From assembly GCA_019649035.1 (NCBI GenBank), contig BMAT01005247.1, positions 70,162 through 93,995 on the forward strand: a stretch of DNA of 23,834 nt, given 5' to 3'. This DNA is from Elysia marginata (taxonomy: Eukaryota > Mollusca > Gastropoda > Plakobranchidae). This document shows positions 1 to 9,926 of this stretch, one piece after another. Under the pieces are notes generated by a model. That model searched no databases, was not told the DNA's origin, and saw nothing but the letters and a program-made list of their open reading frames with translations. How positions within the stretch are numbered: the stretch's first letter is position 1; each line of letters begins with the position of its first letter. The position numbers and the translations under genes are program-made.

Positions 1-120
1 TCTTCTTCTTCTTCTTCTTCTTCTTCTTCTTCTTTTTCTATTTCTTCTCTTAAACCGTCTCCTCTTTCTTCTTTCTCTTCTTTTTCTACTTCTTCTTTTA
101 CTTCTACTTTTTCTTCTGCT
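1..120. repeat. TTC microsatellite with imperfect pyrimidine extension
   Basis: The first 32 bases are an uninterrupted TTC/TCT trinucleotide run, cut by the window edge, so its true length is unknown. It degrades over the next 90 bases into interrupted TTC, CTT and TTTTC units. There is no sign of coding function. Confidence 0.95.
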
Positions 121-560
121 TCCCTGTTCTTCTTTATCTCTGTATACATAGTACATAATTATCTTCGATCTTTTTCTGTCTCACTTTATGTGCAGACTTT
201 ACGCTAGTTTTTCGTTTTCTTTTTTAAGCCTTTTAACATTTTCCTACCTATCTATCCATCTATTAATCTGTCTTCGATTTCAATAGATCTACTTGTAGTT
301 CCATATCAGCACTTTTCGAACACTCTTAATCCTACCCATCTATCCATTCCTTTATTCATTCCTTTACTCATCCATCTATCAATCTAATATCAACAGCTCT
401 GAAACCCTATGGTTGAGCACCTTACTGCTATGATAACGATCAATAGAAGAGCTGTCTCGAAGCGCTCCGTGCTTTATTCCCTTCATTACCCTGTTAACTC
501 TCTGCCACTAACGTGAGAGCAGCAGGGCAGTAGTACTGTAGTCAAATTCTTATGTCTTCT
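121..560. other. Non-coding, pyrimidine-rich, degenerate tetranucleotide stretch
   Basis: No gene is visible. Between about 241 and 390 the plus strand carries many loose copies of CTAT, CATC and ATTC words (for example at 247-268 and 341-382), as expected of a decayed ATCC/ATTC-type simple repeat. The remainder has mixed composition without recognisable motifs. Confidence 0.6.
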
Positions 561-1536
561 TTCTAAGTACCTCCTTTTCTTTTTAATATTCTAGTAACAG
601 TCCATTCAAGTGCAAATTTTTCTCTAAGAGACCTTGTATGGGGTAGAGAATCGTTTAAAATGTTATTATGTTGCTGAGTTCGAGAGCAGAAAAATATCGT
701 AGTTGAGCAAAAAAAAAAACCAAGAAAGTAGCAGTGATATTTATGTAAAGAGAACAAAGTTTTAAAACTGTAGGAATTCTACGCTGCACTTCGTTTGAAT
801 ACGGAAGTGTGGTTTGATAGTTCTCCCTTCTCATTGTCATCTTTAAAACATTTTTTTACGAAGAAAGTAGTTTATATCCTGTAATATTCTTGAAGGAATA
901 CTAAATTTAATGAGGCCATAAAACTGCAAGCAAAGTATAGATATGGAAAGATTTCATTGCTATCGCTCTGAATAAAAGCCAGTAATAAAAGCATATATAT
1001 ACATGTTATCACAAAAGACAGTATGATACCGGTCCTGGATAAATGACTTAGCCTCACTACATAATAATTACGTCAGGTACACTGTTAATATTGATTTGCA
1101 AAACTATCACTTTACATAAACAGAGACACGTTATGAAACGTCATGGATTTGACTTACACATCTCAAACGCAACACTGTAAAACGTAATCATTAGGCTGAA
1201 ACCTCATCTAAAACTGCCTGCACAAACCTAATGTAACAAAAATCAGATTTACAAACCATGACTTCATGAAATAAAATAAAAAATTGACACAATTAAAATA
1301 CTTATCCCATGCCCCCTCCCCCACCCGAAAAAAAAACGTCCTCAAATTTGTCACCCTATAACTTTATACCTGTTTGTGATATTTACATGAAAATATACAC
1401 ACAGTAAGAAATATGACTTATGTCAAGTAGTGTGAACGTTTAGGCTTCTGGCTTAATTGTGTCAGAAGTTATTTGATTCTAGGTAGCACGCTCCTCAGAT
1501 GTTCAAAAACAGTCAATGAACTTCATTGCGATCATT
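561..1536. other. Intergenic or intronic DNA with no recognised feature
   Basis: AT-rich sequence whose short open frames (about 60 codons) occur on the minus strand with no family resemblance, no splice-like organisation and no repeated structure. Nothing can be assigned here. Confidence 0.5.
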
Positions 1537-2262
1537 TTAAAAGTGGTTTGTAGAATTTTCTTCCAACTGAACAACAGCTCCTACTCTGGCAAACCATGTT
1601 GCGACTTTCTCACTTCCTCAACACCTTTTTTTCTTCGCCACTCCCTTTTTTAATTTCATTTCATTTTTCAGCGAAGGGAATCGACCGTCCCATGTACATC
1701 TTCTCAGCAAGGGAATCCCACATTGCATAGTCCATCAAATTCAAATCAGGATATTATGGCGGCCATCATCTTTGGCAATGAAATCGACCCGTTGACCTAT
1801 GATCCATTGTTGGGTTGCACGACCAGTGTGCGAAGTAGCACCGTCTTGTTTCAGAAAATAAATCACTTGCGAATAAAGTTTGTGACATAAGCCAAGGAAT
1901 TTTTTTTTGAAGAAGAGAGATGTAATTCTTTGAATTGGCCTTGAGATTCATCGCATCAAGGAAAATTATATTGTTTTGCCCTTCCAGCTACACGCAGCAG
2001 ATACCAGGACTTTTTTTTCCGAAAACCGATCCGTTTCGTGGTAAAGCCATTGCAGAGGGATGTCCGACTTCTTTCTTCCCAAGACAACTTCATTTTTTTT
2101 CTTTTTTTAGCAATCTCAAGTGTAAAGTCTGTTTTATTTGAGACGATTAATTTCTTGACATCTCCATCGGTAATCATGTCTGAAAGCGCCACAATCGAAG
2201 GCGTCTTTTCTCTTTCACTCTTTTCGTTTTTAGTATGAATTCGTTTGTAGGCCTGTCGTTTT
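1537..2262 (-). pseudogene. Decayed Tc1/mariner-superfamily transposase (DD37D-like)
   Basis: Reading the minus strand with frame changes gives a recognisable transposase catalytic domain. In order it shows QAYKRIHTK (near 2262-2236), the block KLIVSNKTDFTLE (near 2150-2110), VLVSAACSWKGKT (near 2005-1968), IFLD..NLKANSKNYISLLQKK (near 1960-1905), QDGATSHTGRATQQW (1848-1804), WPP.YPDLNLMDYAMWDSL (1765-1710) and a basic tail VATWFARVGAVVQ (near 1605-1567), ending at a TAA at 1537-1539. The Asp of QDGA (codon 1843-1845) and the Asp of LMDY (1730-1732) are 110 bases apart. Allowing one lost base, that is 37 residues, the DD37D spacing known for maT-type elements. The element is dead: frames shift near 2100, 1965, 1905 and 1767, and stops lie at 1754-1756 and near 1650. 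The first catalytic position, normally Asp in the SDE-type motif, reads Asn (codon 2136-2138). No N-terminal helix-turn-helix region or terminal inverted repeats were found, so the copy is partial. Confidence 0.88.
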
Positions 2263-2370
2263 TTTATTTATCAATGTTATTCATTAATATTTGGCGTGAA
2301 ATTCTAATAATAGTTGATTTATTATTTGCCGACATATTATGCAAATTGAGCAAATACTCTTAGATATATG

Positions 2371-2396
2371 ATGTTTTTGGTTTTTTTTTGGGGGGG
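2371..2396. repeat. T-run followed by G-run
   Basis: A T9 run is followed directly by a G7 run. This homopolymer pair is prone to sequencing and replication slippage. It lies at the outer edge of the inverted motif pair beginning at 2397. Confidence 0.8.
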
Positions 2397-2450
2397 ATAC
2401 CCAGATACAAAAAACTTTTCGAGTTCCTTTTAATTACTTCTTCAGTTGTC
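2397..2450 (-). ncRNA. Degenerate hammerhead-like motif, left member of an inverted pair
   Basis: On the minus strand, CTGAAGA (2445-2439) matches the hammerhead core CUGANGA. About 18 bases later comes CGAAAAGTTTTTTGTAT, which contains the GAAA box at 2420-2417. No good stem II joins the two boxes and no clean cleavage triplet is visible, so this is a resemblance and not a functional call. Hammerhead ribozymes occur in Penelope-like retroelements of animals, which is the most likely source if the motif is genuine. Confidence 0.3.
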
Positions 2451-2597
2451 TCCCAATTTTCTTAAACTATGGTTTCTTGAGCCTTTCGCGCTATAATTAA
2501 AAAAAGACAAAAGGTAATCCCATTGTGTTTTCGTATACAATGTAATCTTGTCTTTAAATCCAGAAATATTTTATATCTCTATTGTATTATGTGTTGT

Positions 2598-2650
2598 GAC
2601 TGAAGAAGGCAGTAAAAAAGGCGAAACGTTTTAATGTATAAACTTAAATT
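2598..2650 (+). ncRNA. Degenerate hammerhead-like motif, right member of an inverted pair
   Basis: CTGAAGA (2600-2606) fits the CUGANGA core and GAAAC (2623-2627) fits the second core box. They are separated by a 16-base segment where stem II should be, but the GGC on the left faces another GGC on the right instead of GCC, so stem II is broken. After the core, GTTT (2628-2631) can pair with AAAC (2639-2642) as a stem III of about 4 bp. Stem I partners are not evident. The motif mirrors the one at 2397-2450 about a centre near 2522. Confidence 0.35.
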
Positions 2651-3059
2651 TTAATGTTTTCTTCTTGTTTCATAAGACTTGAAGATAGATTGTAAATCGG
2701 TTTTTTATTACCTTTCAATTAGATCGTATAGATCTACATGCATCCGTTTTGGATCCTAATCTACTTTATAAGTGTAATACAAGTGTTCTGACTTCAACCT
2801 TAGTATTTAGATCTGCAGAAACCTAAGCACCCTCTGTTAGACCTAATAAATTCAATGGATATGACCTCAGGCGGCGTATTCTCAAAGATAACATACCATA
2901 TGTATAGGCCACAGCACTTGTAGCATAGCTGCAAAGTAAATAAGAGCCCAAACGATGAAGTGGGCCTTTAAAAAACACTTTTTGCGAACTTAATATAATT
3001 ATGCAGGTAACACCAGCAATGCTCGCCGCGAAATAAAAAGAAAAGAAAATTTTGATATA
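2651..3059. other. Non-coding AT-rich DNA, nothing recognised
   Basis: No long frame, repeat or RNA motif was seen apart from a short hairpin, GCCCA to TGGGC, near 2946-2965. That hairpin is small enough to be chance. Confidence 0.5.
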
Positions 3060-3514
3060 CTCCTCTTTGCCTTTCTATTTTTTTTCTAAGTGTTGTTTTT
3101 TATTGGTCTTCAGGTCTATCCCCTCTCTCTCCCTCTCTCTCTTTATAGAATTATAGAAGTAACAGATTGCTATCTTGTATATGTTGCCATACTTCAATTT
3201 CCATGGACATCGTATTGGCATTTATTTATATTTCCTCCTATTGAGCCTGCGGGGGTTGGTGTCTATTGTGGATTTTTTTTCTTCCTTTTTTAGGAATATG
3301 CAACTATCATCTGATCCTAATTAATTGTTCTTTTTTAATTATTATCATAACATTTACTATGTTTGATGTTATTAGATTATATCAGTTACTACATGTTTTT
3401 TCTATCTTTCTTATTCTCAACACCATTATTATCATCCTCGTCGTTATCATTTCTTTTTTAATGTTTTTTTTTTGTTTTTTTTTTACTATATTTCATAGTC
3501 ATTTTCACCATCTT
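3060..3514. other. Pyrimidine-rich non-coding stretch
   Basis: The plus strand is dominated by T and C, with long T runs near 3270-3280 and 3460-3485 and a CTCTCC-type run near 3121-3142. The open frame that crosses it is long only because T-rich DNA lacks stop codons on this strand. It has no domain. Confidence 0.6.
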
Positions 3515-3600
3515 TATCATCATCTTTATTACTCATCATCATCATCATCATCTCCCATCATTATCAACATCTACAACGACATCATCATCGTCATCATCAT
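3515..3600. repeat. TCA/ATC trinucleotide microsatellite
   Basis: An interrupted TCA repeat, pure at about 3532-3552 and again near 3581-3600, with intervening CATTAT and ACATC units. Translation in the plus frame yields runs of Ser, His or Ile, which is a repeat artefact. Confidence 0.9.
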
Positions 3601-3770
3601 TCTCTTTCAACGCTAAATGTGTTTATTAACAATGTTACTTTTTATGAATGTTCATCATGTTATCAAAATATTTTTCTAACTGTGCTTAGCTTACAATTGC
3701 TTTTCAATTTATATAGTTCCTTTGATTGTTTCAAGATATTTCATTATGTAAAAATATCATGTTTGTATTT

Positions 3771-3830
3771 AACGGCCAAATGAAAAAAGGCACTGTGCCT
3801 AATTTGCTACCGTTGTAAAATAAAATAAAA
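3771..3830 (+). mobile_element. Possible retroelement 3' end: nested hairpin plus (TAAAA)n tail
   Basis: Three pairs of complementary words nest around one centre: AACGG (3771-3775) with CCGTT (3810-3814), AAAT (3778-3781) with ATTT (3802-3805), and AGGCA (3788-3792) with TGCCT (3796-3800) around a CTG loop. Immediately afterwards lies an A-rich tail of three TAAAA units (3816-3830). A terminal stem-loop followed by a short tandem tail is the usual layout of LINE and SINE 3' ends. The body of the element upstream was not recognised, so the class is an inference. Confidence 0.35.
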
Positions 3831-3837
3831 TTCAAGT

Positions 3838-4240
3838 CAATTCTTTGCGTCTCTCTCCCCCCTCCCCTTAGTATCTGTAGGTGTTTCTTCTATATTCACT
3901 GGTTCCTCGTTTCACCTCCTTATCCTTTTCTTTCTGCTTTATTCATTCTCGCTATCTCTGAATTATTTTCAGTATACCACTAATTTTTTTAATGTTTTTA
4001 CATCCATTTCTCGAAGTATTAACCATTCTACTTGCTATTGCTTCTTTTTTTTTCTTTCATTATATCTCCATTTACGTTTTTTTATCAGTATCTCTCACCG
4101 GAATCTGGTTGTTTCTGTTTCATTTTTTCCTATTTTCCTGGTTCATTAGACTCTTCACACACGATTTCCATTACTCTTCTGCACATTTCGCCTCGCTCTC
4201 TTTTTTTACAACCTCCCATTCCTTCGGCCACATACAACAT
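3838..4240. other. Pyrimidine-rich non-coding stretch
   Basis: The plus strand is mostly T and C, with CTCTCTCCCCCCTCCCC near 3850-3866 and several T runs. Two overlapping open frames of about 85 codons cross it. They encode Phe, Ser and Leu runs of low complexity and are not considered genes. Confidence 0.6.
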
Positions 4241-5084
4241 TGGATGCATTGAATTTTCTCACAAGCCACCCTGTGGTTACATGTAAATTTGATGGGGATA
4301 GCCAAAATTTTGGTGATGGTGTGGCGAAAGTATACTTAAATGTTTCTTTAACACAATTTTGAAGTGGCTAAAGAAATTAAAAGAAAAAAAAGTTTAAAGC
4401 AAGGCCCGGGTATGATCTAAGCCAACTAATTTTACTTGTAGTTTCATTTACATGTTCTCTTTCCCCGTTACATTTAAGGCAAAAAATGTATCTCTAGTAA
4501 TAGGTCAATGTCTGTCATTTCCACAAGACTTTCCTTTTGTTGGTTTGAGAAACATCGAATTTAAAAGTTATTTTTTTTATTTTTCTAGATCTGAAATATT
4601 TGAAATCTTTAGGTTTTAACTCCAATTATGTGTTGAGTTAAAGTTTTTTATCGTTTGCGCCTTTCTGAACTTGTAAACCCTTTTACTTTTTGACTGTGCC
4701 AGGCGTGCGATGTTAATTGTTTTAGTTGCAAGGCAAGATGAAGTCCTAAAACAGAAATCCTACTCCTGCCCACTGCTAATTTCATACCTTAAAAACCTTC
4801 AATCATTCTAAATACAGACAACTTCTTGACTAGATCATGACGCTCTGCATTCGACTATCGATAATTCTTTATACAGCGATTACACTTCAATTTAGATGGC
4901 CATTGGTACTTCGAGAGAGAAAAACAAATTATTTAAAAGCAGTGGGTTTATCCAAATTGTCAAGGTGGCAGATGCATTTGTTACGGCTCAGGGTTAAAAA
5001 TGAATTTTGAAGAAAAAAAGTTAATAGAATTTTTTTTTTAATCTTTAAAATAGCAAAGTCTGTTCTCGTTTACACTGCAATTAT
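4241..5084. other. Non-coding AT-rich DNA, nothing recognised
   Basis: Scattered A and T homopolymers and no open frame of note. No repeat partner was seen within the window. Confidence 0.5.
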
Positions 5085-5128
5085 CACCACCATTGTTACT
5101 ACTACTACTATCACCACTACTACTACTT

Positions 5129-5188
<60 letters not shown>

Positions 5189-5198
5189 ATACTATTAC
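5085..5198. repeat. ACT trinucleotide microsatellite
   Basis: ACT units begin near 5097, with TCACC and TCT interruptions to about 5130. They then run unbroken to about 5188 (roughly 19 units) before decaying to AATACTATT. The minus-strand translation is a poly-Val run, a repeat artefact. Confidence 0.95.
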
Positions 5199-5412
5199 TT
5201 TATAAGATTTATTTTTAGCGTAATGTTTTTTGCATGCTATACAGATACCATTTCGTAAATGTTCGAAAATCCTGATATTATAAATATTGACCCGTTTCCC
5301 ATTTGATTTCATATGCATGTAATAAAACCTTAAAATAGTTTATAGAGTCACATATTTTTTTTAAATTGCCCAATGGCATCGCTTTTTGTGAAACGATTCT
5401 TATAATCTCAAG

Positions 5413-5790
5413 GGAATGACTGGTGTGAAGGCTGAGTTGCCCTTTACCCTACCCGATCGCAAACTATGCACAAATCATTGAGTGATATAAACCTGTGAAT
5501 TGCCTCATGCCTGGTTCAGTCCTGTGACGTTAGACTCCGTCGTCAGCTGGTCATCGATATCTAGACTCCTGAGCAGACATTGCATGATACGTGATGTCAT
5601 TGAGCACCACTCGATATTTGCTCTCCAGTGCGACCTCAATCTGGGCGGTGGTGGAAATATTCCCCAGTCAAATCTGGACCAAACTTTCGCTATATCCTTT
5701 CTGGGAATTGGGACATACCAATGCTTGGTGTAGACTATTTCTTGAATTGCGTTATCATTACTCGGAAGAAAAACCTACCAGGCAATCAGA
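5413..5790 (+). repeat. Dispersed repeat, copy A (SINE-like)
   Basis: This segment is a diverged copy of 6205-6560 in the same orientation. Shared words occur in the same order: CACAAAT, ACCTGTG, TGGTTCAGTCC (5512-5522), ATCTAGA, GCATGA.AC, CCAGT..GACCTCAA (near 5625-5640), CGGTGG..GAAATATYCC (near 5645-5663), CCAACTTTC..TATA.CCTT, then ATTGCGTTAT (5746-5755). Base composition is less AT-rich than the flanks. TGGTTCAGTCC resembles a pol III B box with a changed position. An A-box-like AGGCTGAGTTG lies about 80 bases upstream, farther than usual for a tRNA. A tRNA-derived SINE is possible but not shown. No coding function is supported in either frame. Confidence 0.6.
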
Positions 5791-6204
5791 CAGCCTCCGT
5801 TACGGACTTCTTTAATGTTATTACCTCAATATAAAAAAAAATACTCTGCACTTTTTCTCGTAATATAACCTTAATATGCTTTATACTGAACAACAGATTT
5901 TTGATAACAGGTTATAGACATGAATGAGTATACCATTACGTGAAACAGTTTTGTATTCACTGTAAAAACAAGATTTGATTTCTTTTTAATAAACACATGT
6001 TTTTACAAAGATTTCTTCTTAGCTTGTAGCATACCTATTGTTACAGCATTTTTTTGTTTCATTTGTTTTTCGAAAAAAGTGAATTCAAAACTTATTTTTT
6101 TCACGTTTTTACAGTAAAAATCTCATTTTTTAAATAATTTTCTTGGTGCTTGAAACTCGCTATACAACCCCAACATTTCCATTTAAAGAGATTTATAGAA
6201 TGTA
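5791..6204. other. AT-rich spacer between the two repeat copies
   Basis: A and T homopolymers with no motif recognised. It is not obviously similar to anything else in the window. Confidence 0.45.
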
Positions 6205-6560
6205 GAGCGGGTTTGAGGATCAGCCTGGCTCCCCAGACTGTGAACAAATAATAGAGATCTTCGTCAGTCAATCGACCTGTGCGGTGTGGTTCAGTCCCAC
6301 CAGACCCCTTTGACAACCGGTCTTAGGAATCTAGAATAGTGCTAGCAGGTATCGCATGACACACAGAGAGAGTTCCTCTCGCCACTGGACTTGTGGCTCC
6401 CCAGTCAGACCTCAAATATGTCGGTGGAACGAAATATCCCAGTGCTGTGGTGACCCAACTTTCTTTATAGCCTTTGGGACTTGGAGGATACAATATATAC
6501 TGGTGGTGACAATTTATTGTATTGCGTTATTAGAGTCTGAGGAAAAGAGAAACAGACATT
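6205..6560 (+). repeat. Dispersed repeat, copy B (SINE-like)
   Basis: This is the partner of 5413-5790. Aligned anchors are GTGAACAAAT (6240-6249), ACCTGTG (6275-6281), TGGTTCAGTCC (6287-6297), ATCTAGA (6329-6335), CCAGTCAGACCTCAAATATG (6401-6420), CGGTGG..GAAATATCCC (6422-6440), CCAACTTTCTTTATAGCCTT (6455-6474) and ATTGCGTTAT (6521-6530). The anchors keep order and roughly equal spacing, but many point changes and small indels separate the copies, so both are old. The B-box-like TGGTTCAGTCC is identical in the two copies. The 3' side runs into GGAAAAGAGAAACAG rather than a clean tail. Confidence 0.6.
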
Positions 6561-6730
6561 TTTGATGTTGCGTTTCTTTGCTGTCACTTTTTGTTGCAAA
6601 AAAAAAGCAAAGTCTTTTCTATTATTCTCGCAAAAAAGTGACAATCACAAGCTGGGTATAGTCATGTAAGGGTGAACTATTAGCCAGTACAGTTTATGAA
6701 AAAAATACTGCTTTATTGGAGTTAATTTTA

Positions 6731-6893
6731 AACAATAATGATAATGAAGATTAAAATAATAAAATTAATAATAACAATACCAATAATAAAAAAAAATAAT
6801 AATAAAAACACAAATAATAATAATTGTAATCATGTTAATATTATCAATACTAATGATAATAATAATAATAATAACAACAATAAATAAATACTA
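6731..6893. repeat. AAT-rich degenerate microsatellite
   Basis: AAT, AAC and GATAAT units run through the whole segment with A-run interruptions. The longest near-pure AAT stretch is around 6857-6875. Confidence 0.9.
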
Positions 6894-6899
6894 GTAACG

Positions 6900-8539
6900 G
6901 CTGTGCACCTATTCCAACGGCAGCTAGATTTAGGTGATTTACACACACACACCATCACTCATCAAATAGAACACTAGATTCGACAAATGCTTTTATATAC
7001 AGATATTAATAACTTTGAACAATTCAACTATGATATGGTACAAGTAATGACTTATATAAATTATTTTTGAAAAAAATGGGTCTTCAGTAATATTTTTTTT
7101 TTAAATTGTTTATGTCTATTGTATCTATTGTTATCAAACATCTTTAAGCATATCACTCTACGTAATTGGATCAGGAAAGGAAAACGATCTCTCCCAGTGC
7201 TCCTTAGAATGAGTTCGGGGATTTGCATTTTTTTCTTTAAATTCCTTAATCTTAATACTCTTGGCTAGACAAAGGGCACCAAAAGATCTGCTATGTAAGA
7301 ATAGAAACGTGTTTGCAAAAATTACTTTTCTGTGATTATGAACTTTAGCAATACAGGGTGTTTTTATACAAAACTCTATGTGAGGCTCTGGTCAGTACAA
7401 TTTGTTGGTGTCCATAATTTTAACTCTTCATTCCTTTGTTTAAACAGGTAGATAACGAAAATTATAACTTTTTACTAATGGTTGGCAAGAAACGCCCTTG
7501 AAATTCGAGGACTCAGTGACTGATTTAATCTTTTTTAAGTTTATAGGTTGGGAAAATGTTCACGTAGAAGTCTACTACAATTTTAGGATGCAGTTTTCAT
7601 TTCCATCGAACGCGAGTGAAGAGTAAAAGCGGGGAGTGGGGGGCGTGTTGATATATCGCATTTTATTCTTGTTGAACCTCATAGTTTGTTGCTTACTATC
7701 ATAATGCATCAACCTCCATAGTGAACAGGCCCAGCAGCGAGATGTAAACAAATCTGAAAATAAGAGCTCTCCTGGTCGATTTTTTATGTTATTAGTAAAC
7801 TTAGAACAGAACTGGTTTCATCTTGAAAAAGCCAGCCCTCTCAATTTTTATTTATAAATATAGAGGTTTGCGATATCTACTCACAATGGTGTGACGGCCC
7901 TGCAGGACGATGGCCTAGCCTCAGACACATGCCGAGAACAAAGCTCGTTTTTTAATTTCGAAATAAAAAAAAAATTCTGCTGCACGCATTTATTATGCTT
8001 CTCAATGTTCTTTTTCGATACAAAAACTAATTCATTTTAAGCCGACGTGAAACAGAAATGTATTTCTATAAAATACTGATAACACTCACCTTTGTTTGTC
8101 AACATGAGATTAAAATTGGGTGTATAACAATGAAATTTAACTAAATTACACACCCGCTGTTCACAAAAATTTACTAAAGTTTGAAGAAGAGAAAACCGCT
8201 CACAGGAAGCGTTGAGGACTCAGATGACTCAATTAATACTTTTGACAAAGAAGTGTAGATTTATTCGTGTGCCATGCAGAGACTGTGCACCAAACCTTTC
8301 CTCAGTTGTATTTTTTGTTATAACAGGCCACTTTTGTGCTACTCCCTGTGTTTTTCTGCAACTCTCTTATGTTCAATTACATTCACAAAAATGCCGTTTT
8401 TGCTCGTTTTTTTCCGATTCCTTTGTCATGAAAATACAAAAAAATACAAACAAAGACAAAACAGACAGAGAGCAACGCTGCATTCTCAAAGGAGGATAAC
8501 TCTATAAGTTAGCCGAGTAATTATTATCGTTCTTTTCCT
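6900..8539. other. Long non-coding stretch, nothing recognised
   Basis: It contains an AC run near 6941-6952 and a short word, GAGGACTCAG, shared between about 7508 and 8214. A weak CAGGGTGTTTTTATA word at about 7357 recalls some mariner-type termini, but no partner was found. The 95-codon open frame at 8212-8499 matches no family I recognise. Confidence 0.45.
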
Positions 8540-8760
8540 TGTCAACAATTGACAGGCATTATCTGGTCGTGTCCCTCTATTTGGGCCTGTGGTGTGAGAA
8601 ACGAGATCCCCGTCCCTGAAACCGACACGTCACACTAAGCTCCATCTGCTTCCAGAAAGGATAACACATTGGACTTAATGTGACATCATTTGCCGGCCTT
8701 TCCTCCGGTGGGGAGCTCAAACCAGACAGATATCGTTGGCGACTTTATGCATGCTTGATA
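8540..8760. other. Locally GC-richer segment of unknown nature
   Basis: Composition is noticeably less AT-rich than the surroundings, as in old repeat copies elsewhere in this window. It has no open frame of note, no partner in the window and no RNA fold that I could support. Confidence 0.35.
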
Positions 8761-9429
8761 TTGAATTTTCTATTCCAGTGAAAATGAAAAAAAATCTTTT
8801 TTCATTCGAATTATTTTATTTTTACCTTCTTTTTCATAAGTAGATTAGAAAGTGCACTTACGTGTAATATTCAAAAAATATAGAATTGTATTACTGGCCC
8901 TATTATTTAATAGAAAATATGTATTCCCCAAGACTCGTATGTCTAATGAAAATGTTAGAACTTCCGCTAATATTGTAATGTTTAAAATAATTTTAAAATT
9001 TACATAACTATGTTTTTTTCCCTAACTATAGTAAGTTCATACACGGTTTTGATTTATTTACCACAAGACCGTTCAATACTTTACTTGAACTAAGATGTAA
9101 GCCACTCCAATTTAGTTTTTTTTAAATGTTGATATTAATTGCTCCTCCACAAGGTAAAATTATATAATTGGTTACTTAGAGTAAACAAGCTGCACAAAAA
9201 GAACGATAATCGATCTTTTCCCAGCTTTTTTCTCTCCTCCCATACAACTCAACCATGAATCAGGTTACAGATAATACTACCGACAGATAAAACCGCTCCG
9301 CTAATTTATTGATGCCGACCACAGTGATTAGCAAACAGTGGATACAACTAGAAACCGTTCTCTGTTGATGCTCCGGAAATGTGTCAAACTTACGAGGTGA
9401 AATTACCTGCCTGGATCCGAACGGTTTTT
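8761..9429. other. Non-coding AT-rich DNA with one distant inverted word
   Basis: AAACCGTTC (9352-9360) is exactly complementary to GAACGGTTT (9419-9427), with 58 bases between. This could be chance. Otherwise nothing was recognised. Confidence 0.4.
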
Positions 9430-9760
9430 ATTTCCTCTGTAATTTTTTCAATCTAGTCTCTTCACGCCTGTATACCTGCTCTTCCATCTCTCCGTCTCTC
9501 TGACTCTCTCACTATCTCTCTCTGTCTCTGCCTCTGTCTGTCTTTCTTTCTGTCTGTATGTCTCTCTCTTCTTTCTATCCATTCCTCTCTGGCTCTCTAC
9601 CTGCCTTTCTCTCTAAATCTCTCTCTTTTCCTTTCACCATTTCTCTCACTATATCTCTCATTTTTTTCTCTCTCTTCCCTTGATCTCTTTATACCTTTTC
9701 ATCCATTGATTTATTTGTCCATCCGCTTCTAATTGTCTCTCGCTCTCATATTATTTCTTT
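9430..9760. repeat. CT-rich degenerate simple repeat
   Basis: The plus strand is built of TCTC, TGTCTC and TTCTC words, for example 9487-9545 and 9600-9680, with few purines. It is a decayed CT microsatellite tract. Confidence 0.85.
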
Positions 9761-9874
9761 CTCTCTGCATTTTGCTAAAGCTACCTCACAGTCTTCTGAC
9801 AATCTTTGCCTTTCAATCTCACTTAATTAGAAATGAAACCTCTATAAATATATATTTTCCATTCATATATCTAG

Positions 9875-9900
9875 CTTTTTATCTATCTATCTACATACAT
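9875..9900. repeat. Short TATC tetranucleotide run
   Basis: TATCTATCTATC followed by ACATACAT. It is a small tetranucleotide repeat within AT-rich DNA, just outside the hammerhead-like motif. Confidence 0.7.
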
Positions 9901-9926
9901 AATCAACTAAATCATATCTATGATTA

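Noticed and set aside
3266..3616. 116-codon plus-strand frame, the longest in the window
   Set aside because: It is T-rich and TCA-repeat DNA read in a stop-poor frame. The product is Ile, Phe, Ser and His runs with no domain.
5085..5198. CRISPR-like regular repeat
   Set aside because: It is a simple trinucleotide run without unique spacers.
5070..5318. Minus-strand open frame with a long Val run
   Set aside because: It is a translation of the ACT microsatellite.
5500..5834. Overlapping open frames in the repeat copy A region
   Set aside because: The frames are not conserved in copy B, which has different frames and indels, so the repeat is not protein-coding.
6255..6275. CTGACGA on the minus strand as a hammerhead core
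   Set aside because: No GAAA box follows at a suitable distance.
7350..7375. CAGGGTGTTTTTATA as a transposon terminal repeat
   Set aside because: No inverted partner was found within a plausible distance.
8540..8760. GC-richer island as an exon or a third copy of the 5413/6205 repeat
   Set aside because: All frames are interrupted, and the anchor words of the repeat family are absent.
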